Source: Zasmidium citrigriseum
Lineage: Eukaryota > Ascomycota > Dothideomycetes > Mycosphaerellales > Mycosphaerellaceae
Direction of reading: 5' to 3'
Assembly (NCBI GenBank): GCA_002786025.1
Contig: NHNW01000010.1
Coordinates: forward strand, 620,001-684,000
DNA length: 64,000 nucleotides
The position numbers and the translations under genes are program-made. The notes under the pieces were generated by a model. That model saw only the letters and a program-made list of their open reading frames with translations, was not told the origin of the DNA and searched no databases. Shown here one piece after another: positions 11,150 through 21,438 of this stretch; the first letter of the stretch is position 1; each line of letters starts with the position of its first letter.

Positions 11150-11950
11150 GAAGACGGCTCGTAATAATACTCTAGCTTAGATTAACGACTACGTAAAGCG
11201 GCTATAGGTAATATCGTTAGCTAACTCGGATCTACTATATTAGAAGGTACGCTACTAGTCCTTTATAGCTACCTATAACGATAGTAAGGTTAAGGGGGTA
11301 GTATAGGCGGCCGAGTAGTAACTAGACGTCTTAAAGAGTAACCCTAAGTTATTTATAATAGATTTAACTTATAATACTACGTAGATAGACTAGTTTCTCT
11401 TTATAATCTAGGTACGGTACGAGGAAGGCCTATACGTACCTATTAGCTACTTCTTACTAGAGCGGTAGAAGGCCGACGCGATTTAGACGGCTCTAGAGTA
11501 GATTAAGCTATAGATAGTAGGTAAATAGACTCTAATATAGTCTATAACGGATTAGTCTACTACCGAGCGGCTCGCTTTAAAGAATATTAGTATATAACCC
11601 TTCCTCTACTAGCGGTACGCTAAAGAAACGCTCCTTCGTTACCTACTAGCTAAGGGGTACCGTAAGGTCTTTAAGTTAATACTTAAGGCGATATATATCG
11701 CTTAAAACAAGACCGATTGTAGTAGATTCGTTATAGACGCGATCGCCTTACTAGAGGTCGCTAGTAATACCGTTAGAGCCGAATATCTTCGTTAGAACTA
11801 GGCCGTAGAGTCTTCGAGTAAGTAGGCGATATAGGCTCGTATTAGTAACCCTCTATTAATATAGGTAAGTAATTTAAAGAAGAGGTAGTCGATTAAAGTT
11901 ATTAACCCTACTTCCTAGAGGTTACGTATAAAGTTTCGCTAACTTTAATC
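11150..11950 (+). pseudogene. Fossil MULE-like DDE transposase
   Basis: Reading the plus strand through RIP-type stops gives a coherent protein in one frame. The segment around 11341-11380 reads D-L-T-Y-N-T-T (expected D-x-T-Y-x-T-N at the first catalytic Asp of MULE transposases). It is followed by a VPISYFLLER-like stretch, then I-T-D-x-S-T-T-E at ~11541-11570 (second Asp region). A conserved block at ~11602-11640 has Tyr where Cys and His are usual, as TGC to TAC and CAC to TAC would give. The match to fungal MULE transposases is from memory of the family pattern. Non-functional, with many stops. Confidence 0.5.
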
Positions 11951-11959
11951 CTTCTAGAT

Positions 11960-13500
11960 ATCGATAACTTTACCCCTTAAAGGCTATTACTCGGCTCTTA
12001 AGTACTACGATAAGCGTACGATAAGGTAGTAGAGTCTACGAGGCACGGTAACGAACTACTTAAACGTAGATTAGATCTTCTAGTAACGACTAGACGAGGC
12101 TCTAATTAAGAAGGATACTAGTAGTACTAGAAGCTTTTAGGCTATCTACGACCTCGTTAAGTTCGCTAGCTTACCGATATCGACTTAAGAGTACTTACGT
12201 AAGGAGCTAGCTATTATAGAAGATAATAAGGACGCTAGAGTGCCTCTACTATAGGTATATCGATTTTACGACGGTCTAAAGGTACCTAAGTATATCTATC
12301 GCTTCTAGTACCGCTATTACCTCCCCTATAAGTATATCCTTCGTAATTACTAGTTCTTTAGTAATAGACTTACGGTAGCTTAGAAATCTACCTATATAGA
12401 GCGATATCGAGCGGCTAGCGGCTTTAACGCTTTAAGAGTCTATCTAGCCTTCGGACGGCTACCTCTTAACCTCGAGGACGATATACTAGTACCGAACGAC
12501 GACGACGTAGCGATCTTATAGTTTGCTAGTAACCTCCGCCTTTACTTAGACGCCCTCGTCGAAGCGCTATAATAGCGATATTTCGCTATTCGAGACGATA
12601 CGTCTAGCTTATTAAAAGTAGCCGCCTTATACTTCTACGCTTAGTAGCTTAAGAAGGCGAAGTAGGCGTAGGCTAAGGTAATCTAGCTTACGCTAGAAGA
12701 CTAGAAGTAAGAGGGTAAAGTAATTATTAAGCTTATACTAGTTAGACTACGATATAAGAAGAAGGTAGACGATAGAGTAATACCTATACCTTCGTTACTA
12801 CGTATAGCTATCTTATAGTAAGTAGCTAGCTACCTACCTTAGGTATAGCGAGCGTCTAGCGATTCTATAGGCCTACTAGCGAGTTTTACGACGCCTACTA
12901 TATTATAGTAGGGAGCGAGTTTTACGAGTACGGCTATAAGGTAGGCCGTTAGGCCTAGAGCGTTAGCGATACGCCTAGCTATCTTATAGCCGCTGTCTTC
13001 CGTTTATATAAGTATACTACCGAGTTTAACGACGGCGTCTATATAATAGCGAGGAGCGAGTATTATAAGCTCGGCCGTTAGGCCTACGGCTATAAGGCTA
13101 GCGGCCGTTAGGCTATTACTAGTACCCTTTAAGTAGTTATTATATACTTCTTTATAACTTTACTAGTACGAGGAGCGACTTAAGTAGGTAATTTAGTACT
13201 AGCCGCTACTAATACCGATAGTAGACGTCGACGATAGCGTAGTTCGTACTACTAATACTTAAGAGCGAGCCGATAGATATATCTTTATCTTAACGTAGTA
13301 GTAGTAGTAGCTACTACCGCCGTTAGGCGTTAACTTACTCTCTTACTAGTAGACTCTAGTACTATTATTAACGCCTCTACCTTTATTAACAATCTTATCG
13401 ATTTAGACGCCTAACGGTAGTAGTACGCCTTCGGTAGTAATACCTAATATCGGTAACTTCTTATAGACTTTAACACCTTTATAAGAGCTAGAAGAAGACT
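11960..13500 (+). pseudogene. Fossil ORF of unknown transposon-linked family (copy A)
   Basis: In one plus-strand frame a readable protein runs through TAG/TAA stops that look like former Gln codons. Key landmarks are R-F-Y-D-G at ~12261-12275 and L-P-Y-K-Y-I-L-R-N-Y at ~12321-12350, followed by a helical, charged region (~12400-12800) and a Tyr/Ser-rich tail. The same landmarks in the same order occur in the second RIP block (42312-42400), so this is a protein family carried by a repeat. I do not recognise it. It follows the MULE-like segment on the same strand and could be an accessory ORF of that element. Confidence 0.45.
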
Positions 13501-13657
13501 TATATAGCGTATTACTAAGTTATAAGCGAAGGCGGTAGTAAGGGTAGTAAGGGCGGTAATAGTAGTAGTAAGGGGGTAAGATAATAGCTAGTAATATTAT
13601 AGTTTTTAGGTTTATAATAAGGTTAGAAGTAGATCCTAAATTAATAGGATAAGAGGC

Positions 13658-13704
13658 TAGTTTTAGTACTAAAACTAACGATATTATCCCGCCCGTTAGG
13701 GCGG
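13658..13704. repeat. Two adjacent palindromes between fossil elements
   Basis: A perfect 20 bp palindrome at 13658-13677 (TAGTTTTAGT and its reverse complement, no spacer) is followed at 13689-13704 by a hairpin with stem CCGCCC, loop GTTA and stem GGGCGG. They sit where block A appears to end. They could be a terminal structure of an element or a chance product of the reduced dinucleotide set. Confidence 0.45.
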
Positions 13705-13999
13705 TACTAAGTTTATTATTAGGATAAGTAAGACCCTCTTAAAACCTAGTAGGTTACGTAGCTTATATTAGCTAATAACCGAGCCCCCGCTTCGGTTAAA
13801 GTTCGCCTATAAGCCCCTTACTTCCGAATAGTCTAATTAATTAAATCCTATTAATATTAATAAAATTTTAATAGTTGCCTAATTAAATTTCGCGCCCGCT
13901 CCCGAATTAAATTTTAATTAAATCTTAATTAAATTTCTAATTAAAGTCCCTTTAAATCTTAAATAATTATATAATTATATCCGCGCTAGTAACTAAATT

Positions 14000-16900
14000 T
14001 CGACCGATCTTAATACTAGATTACTCTTCCCCTTTCGGCCTATAGTATAAAAGGTAACGTAAGCTAGCGTTTTACTAGTCTTTAGCTTATCTTTAATAGG
14101 TCTCTAATAGGTCGTCGTTAGCTTTTACTAGCGGCGTTAGCTAGGCCTCCGGTAGGAGGGTTATAGTATTAATTAAATCCTCGATATCGGGTCCTTTAAA
14201 GTTAGCTAGGGCGGTAGTAGTATAACTTCGGTTATAGTAACTAAGCGAACGGTAGAGTAGTAGAGGGCTAGTTAGCCTAGCTACGGCTTACTACCGCTAA
14301 ACCGACTATATTCCCTAGTAATACGTAATACTCTAGGAAAGTAGTATCGTATACTCGGAGCGCCTCTAGGGTTAGTAGTAGGGTCTTAGGCCCTAGCCTA
14401 TCTAGTAAAATTAGTTTAATACCGCTAACTTCGACTTAACGGGTCGTACTTATTATATACTTAACTAGCGTTCTAGTCCCTAGGGACTTACGTACTACTA
14501 GCGAAAAGCCGGGTATCGGTAAAGTTAGTAATATAAGTATCTAATAAGGTCTAAAGGGGAAGGTATCTAGTCGCTAGTACTAGCTTACTACGTATCGGGT
14601 AAGGGGTAGCTATAAAGCTATAGGTACTTTTTATAGTTCTCTTCGTAAAGGTCTTCTTTAATATTTAATTAAACTACTATAGTAGTAGGGGCTTACTTAC
14701 TAGTAGCTCTATATATAGCTTAAAGCGCTAGCTTAGATCGATAGTAATACGATCCTTATAGGAGTAAGCTATATACTATTAGGCTCTACGCTAGGTAATA
14801 GTAATTAGGTAGGTTAATTACTAGCCCGTACGTAAGGTAATTATTCCTTTTAACCGCTCCCTACGTACCTTACGTAGAGTAACGGCTTCCTTACGGCGAG
14901 CCGTCGCTATAGTATCGGCTTCGTAGAGGTCGTTTAATTAGGTAATAGCCTACTCTAAATCGATTACTCGAAACTACTTAAGTACTTATACTTTAAGTAG
15001 TATTATAGTAGCGTAGTTAACTATCGCGGAGTCGCTAAGAAGAGTATAGGTATCGGTTATAGTATAACTAATCTACTCCTATATTGTCTCGCGTTCCTTT
15101 CGGAATCTAGGGTAGGTTAGTAGGATATAGGTAGGCGTTTACTCTTCTAGTCTAAGGGTCGGATCGACGTCGTAATATAGGTTATAGAAAGGGTTAGGGG
15201 TATAGCCGATTATATATAGAAATTAATTAAGTACGATATAGCCGGTACGGATTTAGGTAATAATACTCCCGATCGGTCTACTAGTACGTTTAAATTTAGC
15301 TATTGTTTTCTTATCGACTATTAGTTAGAGGTTATATAGTTAGCGCCCTATATCGGCGGTAGCCTATTATTAGTTCTATTTAGTTTAGATAGTCGCTCGT
15401 ACGAGCTACTTTACTTCCGCTACGGTTATAATTTCGGGGAGTAGCCGCGCCTAGTCGGCCGCCTCGTTCGTAAGCTAGTTAGCTATTTTATTACCTAGTA
15501 GCCCTATATATCTAGGTACCTAAATTACTTAAATTAGGTAGGGTATTTAAGGGCGGAGGCGGTAGAATTTTATAAGGGCGTCTTATACTTAGCTCGCCGC
15601 CGTACTATTAATAGTTTACGCGATACCTCTATTATCCGTATAGATATAGACCGGTTTAATAAAACGCCCGTATATTACGGCTTCTAACGCGAGTAGTAGG
15701 CTATAGGCCTCTACGTAATACGATAATAAGAAAGGGGCGGTACCTAGGGGTCGACTCTCGTATATACGCCTATCGAGAGAGACTATAGAGTAGCCTATCT
15801 AGCTACCTCTTCGTTTAGAGGTCTTTAAAGAGCCGTTAGTATAGATATAAAGGCCCGCGAGTTAAGTTAACCGTTCGTACGTAGCGATAGCCTACTCGTC
15901 GCTATCGTCGATAGTAGTAGTTAGGTACACGCCCTATAGTACGTTAATAAAGGCTAGCTTATTCTAGATAGGTAGAGTACCGCCCGCCGCTAGGTACGTC
16001 TTTTTATAGTAGGTAAGGGGTATAATCTACCCCGTTACCTAGTAATCTACTACTACGGCCGCGGCCTAACTATATAGTTTTAATACTATACGGATAAACG
16101 AATTAACGGAGAGGCGTTTAAGCTCTAGTTATACCGGGAGTAAGGAGAGTTTAACGTTAAGGGTATTCTTCGCGGTACCTTTAAAAGCGCCGCTTATCTA
16201 GAGTATAGCGTCGTACTATACGCTAGATAGTATTTTAACCGCGACGTTAGAGCCTTTCTTACTAGGATAGTACTAGACAGACGCTACGTAGGTAAGTAAA
16301 GGTCGGACTATAGCTACGTAGGCTTATCGTATCGCCGCTAGGCCGGCGCCCTAAGTAGATTTATTAAGGACTTTTATAACCGCTACTTTCCGCTATACCT
16401 TATTAGTAATCGATTAGTAGTAGGCTTTAAAGTTTAGTTAGTAGTCGAGCGTAACCCTAAGCACTTTTATCGTAGTTAATAGGCGGACTATAGCGCCTTA
16501 GATTCTAAGGTTAAAAGAATCCCGGATAACCGTAGTTCTACGGGTACCCTTTAGGTAAAAATGTAGGAGTTAAAACTTATCTAGTATAAAGAGGGCCCCG
16601 TAGCGTCTACCCTATATATCGTAGAGTATTACGGCGTATTCGAGTTATTAACGGATAGTATTAGTCGTTAAGCTAGTAGCGAGTAGCGTTACGTTATTAA
16701 TCTAGCTAACGGCGGTAAGGCCGCTATTAACCGCCTCTTTAAAGAGATTAGCGTTAAAGAGAATAAATAGCGGCGGGGATAGCGGTAACCCCTAGGGGAT
16801 ACCTACTTTAATATCCGATTTAGGTACTATAAAATCCGGTAGCTATAGAGAGGTACGTCTTTAGCTAAGGAAACTACCTATCTATTCGGCTAGAGCCCCT

Positions 16901-19900
16901 CTAAGGCGTCGTTTCTAGAGGTTATAGAGTAGGCGTAGGTAAGAGATATAGTTAAAAGCCCTAGTAATGTCGAGGGCGAGGGTAACCGCTTTATAGCGGC
17001 GTCGCTACGCTACCGCTATTAGTTCGATAAGTATATAAAGGGCCTTGTTAACGGTATATCCTTTACGGCTACTAAAGTATACTAGTAGTAAGATAGATTC
17101 GTATTTAAAATAGTACTAAAGTCGTTCGGCGATAATGCTTTCTATAACCTTACTAAGCGTATTTAGTAGGGTAATTAGGCGGTATCCTTTCGGGACGCTA
17201 TAGTCCTTACCTAGCTTCGGTAGAGCGATCGTTATCGAAGTACGGAAGGTAGCTAGGTAGTACCTAATACGTAGGCTTATAGAGTAGAAGGTAGTAAGTA
17301 GCTAAATAACGTAAGAGTACGGTCGTTCCTCTAGTTACTTAATAGTATATTTAAGGATCTCGGCTAGAAAGCTATCTAGTCCTAGGGCCTTCTTAGTCGC
17401 TATATACTAGATTACTATACGGACTTCTTAGTCGGTAATCGGGAGTATATTAATAGGCTCGGGGTATAAGGCCGCCTAAATATCGCTTAGTTTAGCGTCT
17501 CGTTAATATAGGAAGAAGCTATATTATAGTATATCCGCCTATACCGTACTAGTAGTTACCGTAGTAGTAGTAGTTAAGATTAGGGGTAGATAGGCGAGCC
17601 GTGCCTCGTATTAGTTCTTCTTCTATCTAAGGACGTCCTAGAGCTTACGAATATCGCCTATAGTAGTAGCTATATCTTCCCGAAATTAGTTACGCTTCTA
17701 GTTATAGAGTACGTTAGTATATTCCCTTTTAAGGGTTATATATTCGTCCTAGGAAGCCCCTCGTTCCTTATAGGCTCGCCGTTAGCGTCGAGTCTTCTTA
17801 CGGAGGCTAGCTAGTTCGGGGTTAAAACCTCGCCTAGTACGTCCTAGTTTAATCCGAGCCCGGGGGACTACCTCTTTAATTACCGCCCGGAGCTAGCGTT
17901 AGATACTATCGGTAAGCTAGTTAAGATTAGCTAGCGTATTAAGGGCCTCTAGTATTAGTATAGTTTCTAACGAGGCGATAAGGCGTAGAATATTAGTGTC
18001 TTTCTACCTATATCGCGCTATCTCGTTAGCTTCGCTAAGGTAGTAATTAATTATAAAATAAGAGGCGATAGGGCGGTAATTAGAGTCCTAATCCTAGTCC
18101 TTATTAATACTACTTACGAGGTAGGTAATCGAAGGTAAATAGAAAGTAAGGTCGAGTATTAATAACCGTCCGCCGCGTATATCGTAACGGGTAGTAGTAC
18201 CTAGTATTATAGCCTAGCTTAGATAATAGTCGGTTACGATCCGTTTAAGCTTATACCCTCGTATATTAGCGGTACGACCGGGTATCTAATTAGGGTAATA
18301 GGCATTAAAGTCGCCGACTAGGATCGTATACTCGGTAATATATAGTTCGAGTACTTCTAGTACTACCGTACCTAGCTCTATTAGAGGTTAGTACGCGTTA
18401 ATAAAAGTAACTAGCGTAGGCCCTTAGAAGATTAGCTTATAGAAGTATTCGCCGACGTAAAGTACTATCTATTAGGTATTCGCCTATCGTTTAAAGATAA
18501 AAGTAACGACCCGACTTTTATAGGAGGGCTAGAACTCCTACTAAAAGTCGTCCTTAAGTAGGTAGTATATAAGAACCCCTCTAGTTTTATATAGATTAAT
18601 ATATAGCTCTTAAATCGTAATTATATCGAAGTTAGTAATCGCCTCGCTTTAGAATAGAAGTTGTATCGTAGAGTAGCTACGCTAGATGTTATATTAGAGG
18701 ACTTTAAAAGGTATCTCCTACGCCCGATTAAGGAGACTTATCGCTATTTATATATATCGTATTTAAAACTTAATTACCGGCGACCCTCGTCGTCTATTAA
18801 GGTCGGGTCGGTAGAGGACTAAGTACTATCCGTTTGTTCCGAATTTAGGGGCGTTAAGCCGTAATCTATATAATCGCGAAGCGCCTAGTCGTTAAACGTT
18901 AGGTCTAGCCGTATAATAATAAGGGGTAGGCGGGCTAGCGGCGTATTCTCTTACTCTACTACTTTACGGGCGGATCTAGTAACTACCGCTAACTTAACTA
19001 TTAGGGTCTTCCTTAGTTAACGTACCTTTACGCGGCTCGCGGCTTTACTAGGTATAGCGTCGTCTCTCGTTTTACGGTACTTAATAGTAAGCTCCTCGTC
19101 CGAGTTAACTACTAGTTACTTATACTTCTTCGGTAATAGGCGGAGGGGCTATTCTACGAATATATCTTCCGCGCTAGATTACTAGCTAGGTCCGTAGATT
19201 ACTTTAAGAGAGAGGGTAGTTAGACTACTAGTCTAGCGCTACGCCTTAAGAAGTAGGCGGCGAGCTCGTATAGCGCCGTCCTCTAAGGCCTTCTATTAAT
19301 TAGCGTTATTACGGAGGTATAGCTTAATACCGTTTATCGGTTAAAGCGCGTTATTTTAACTTACTAGCTAAACTATAGTAGACGCGTCTTCGGACTATAG
19401 GTCGGCGTATATCTAAAATTACGTTATATCCGTTATATAAGGGGTCTCTTTATTATAATAGTCCTTAATTAAGCGTAGTACTAGGCTTACTACCTACGTC
19501 TATATATTTTCCGGGTTATTAGCCTCGCCTATATCCTACTTACCTTTAGTACTCTATAAGCGCCGTATTAGCTAACGTACTAGGGGGATAATATACTACG
19601 TACCTAGCTAGCTCTTCCGCTAAGCGTTCTTTTCGCGCTCTACCCTCTATCGAGGGTAATAGTTATCCTAGGCGGAATAGTTCCCTCGATAGACGGCGTA
19701 AAAGCGGGGTATACCTACTAGGTACTCCTCCTTTCTATAAGGGCCCGCGTATACTACGTATCGTTAGGGTATACGGTACCTAGTTCTAATATAGCCGTAT
19801 TCTTAATAGTAAAAACATTACTAGAGCCGATACTACCTATTAAACTTCTACGTAGAGTATCGTTAGCCGTTCTAAAGGAGGCCCTCTTATAGAACGGTAT

Positions 19901-20790
19901 TTACGTCTTCGGGGTAGAGGAATTAAATAACTAGTAAACTATAGTCTTTAGTACGGGACTTTAAGCGCGTAAGCTACTTAATATACGTAATTTAGGCCTA
20001 CGGGATAATATAGGCGTTCTATTATAGTATCTCGATCTTAGTAGCGTTAAGGTATTCTTATTAGATATTAATAGACTTCGTTTTAATACCGTTAATAACG
20101 ATACTATAGGAGTTAGTAATAAGTACCGCTCCTAATCTAAGGCTACCTAGGTATTTCGTTAATTCCCTAATAAAAGCCTTAAACTAGCCTTAATTCTCGA
20201 AGTATAAATTAAGGTCTCCTAATAGTAGTTAGTTAGCTACTACTATCCTACTCTAGTAGCCTTTCTTTTAGAGCCCTTAGTTAATAATATCTCGTACGCT
20301 AAAAGGTATCTTCTCGTACTTACGGAAAAGGCCCTATATTATAGGCTATAAGATCTTAATACGGACCGTAAAGTTATAGGTAGTATTAGTCTATTTAGAA
20401 CCGTAGGTAGGCTAAGTAGAGCCTAGGCGGAAGTATTTAAGGAGGGTTTGTTCGAGGGTAGCCTTTAAAAGGCCTAGCTCTCTCGGTCTATAGCGGACCG
20501 TATTAGTAAGGGTCTTAATTAAGTCCCGTAAATAGATTAGATTATCTCTAGTCGCGATATTAAGTACCTTAACCTACGTTCTAATATATTAACTAAACTC
20601 CTATCTCTTAGAGAGGACCTCTTATAGCGCCGCCTTATAACTCTCCTTCTTCGTTTCTTACTAAGCCTATCCTTTAAGTTCTATACAATATTTTAGGAAT
20701 AGTATAGTAGGTTCTTCTATACCTTAGGTGTCGTCTAGTTTAGGTAGTGCCGGACGCGTTGTTATAGTAGTACGGGACGCGTCTACTATT
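14000..20790 (-). mobile_element. RIP-inactivated LINE (non-LTR) retrotransposon, Tad1-like layout
   Basis: Minus-strand element inside the same CA/TG-depleted island. Reading through RIP stops shows the expected order: APE-type endonuclease (V-G-D-F-N-A then two former His at ~18301-18325), reverse transcriptase (~17.4-16.4 kb, catalytic site at 16693-16702), RT thumb K-V-L-R-V-T-L-D (~16430-16470) and RNase H (~15.9-15.4 kb, V-P-x-x-I-G-L-L-G-N-K at ~15480-15520). The region 18.8-20.7 kb would hold ORF1. 14.0-15.3 kb is 3' sequence of unclear content that becomes AT-rich near 13.8-14.0 kb. Ends are approximate, and I found no target-site duplication. Subclass (Tad1) is inferred from layout and host. 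Confidence 0.75.
15400..18800 (-). pseudogene. Fossil LINE ORF2: endonuclease, reverse transcriptase, RNase H
   Basis: ORF2 remnant of the element above. The active-site Y/F-x-D-D of reverse transcriptase reads I-N-N at 16693-16702. Two adjacent Asp codons became Asn codons (GAT/GAC to AAT/AAC), which TpG to TpA changes explain. Upstream in the protein a L-F-L-F-F-N-A-like stretch (motif before the catalytic site) is partly readable. The RNase H segment keeps the WVPGHxGxxGN pattern with W now a stop and H now Tyr. Many TAG/TAA stops interrupt it. It cannot encode a working enzyme. Confidence 0.7.
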
Positions 20791-20799
20791 TTAGGTAGC

Positions 20800-21438
20800 G
20801 ACAGCGAGGTGGCGGGGCGCTTTCAACAGGTAAAAATGGCAGCGTTCGATTCGTCTCGTCACGGCGCGTCGATTGATGTGTGTTTTGAACAGTGTAGTGG
20901 AAATAAGTGAAAAAGGTGCATCCATGCAGATGGAGGAGAACAGGACTCGTCGAGCTGCTGCTAAGCGTACCGGCGTATGTCAGGGTGGAGAACAGTCCCC
21001 GTATTCGACGAGATCGTCCTTCACCTATAGCCTTTGCTATTAGCCTGACGTCGTATCAGATGCGATGTTTCTCTTGCATGTGGTTGTTACTGCAACCGAG
21101 AGAACGACAGTACAGGCAAGGATGAGCTTGTGTGATGAGTTCCCTCACGTGCAGATGGCTTTCCGGAGCTGCAGAAGGGAGCCATTGACATCAGCCGCTC
21201 GTGCTGCTTCCCGTCTGCCTGACCGGAGCTCCCAAACCTGCCGTTGTTTTGTCCTGTTCCATCCTCACCCCCGTCCCTCGCTATATCCATAACGACAATC
21301 AGACCGCACGGCGCTCATGGCCGCTGCCGGCGAGCAGTTTCCCCTCCACCGCACCAGCACCCACCCCGCGCGGCGAGGATAAGACCAGCAGCCCGGTGCA
21401 TTGATTGACTGGGGAGCTGGTCGGAGCCTGAGGGGGAC
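20800..21438. promoter_or_regulatory. Right flank of RIP island and RasGEF upstream region
   Basis: Normal dinucleotide use returns at about 20.8 kb, giving a sharp edge. The rest is the presumed promoter and leader of the RasGEF gene. Short open frames overlap here but show no domain signal. Confidence 0.5.

Larger units (their letters stand above)
10230..13640. repeat. RIP-mutated transposon block A (MULE-like plus second ORF)
   Basis: Base usage changes abruptly at about 10.2 kb. CpA and TpG almost vanish and TpA rises, while CpG stays common. For example, 10501-10980 has two TG and no CA, where about 60 would be expected by chance. This is the fingerprint of repeat-induced point mutation (C to T at CpA). 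All long reading frames are broken, mainly by TAG/TAA where CAG/CAA stood. Two fossil ORFs on the plus strand can still be read through the stops (see separate entries). The left boundary is within 10200-10250. The right boundary against the LINE is unclear, around 13.6-14.0 kb. Confidence 0.9.

Noticed and set aside
10230..20790. The odd region as an AT-rich isochore, centromere or assembly artefact
   Set aside because: CpG is abundant, only CpA/TpG are lost, and LINE and transposase motifs are readable, so RIP on transposons explains it better.
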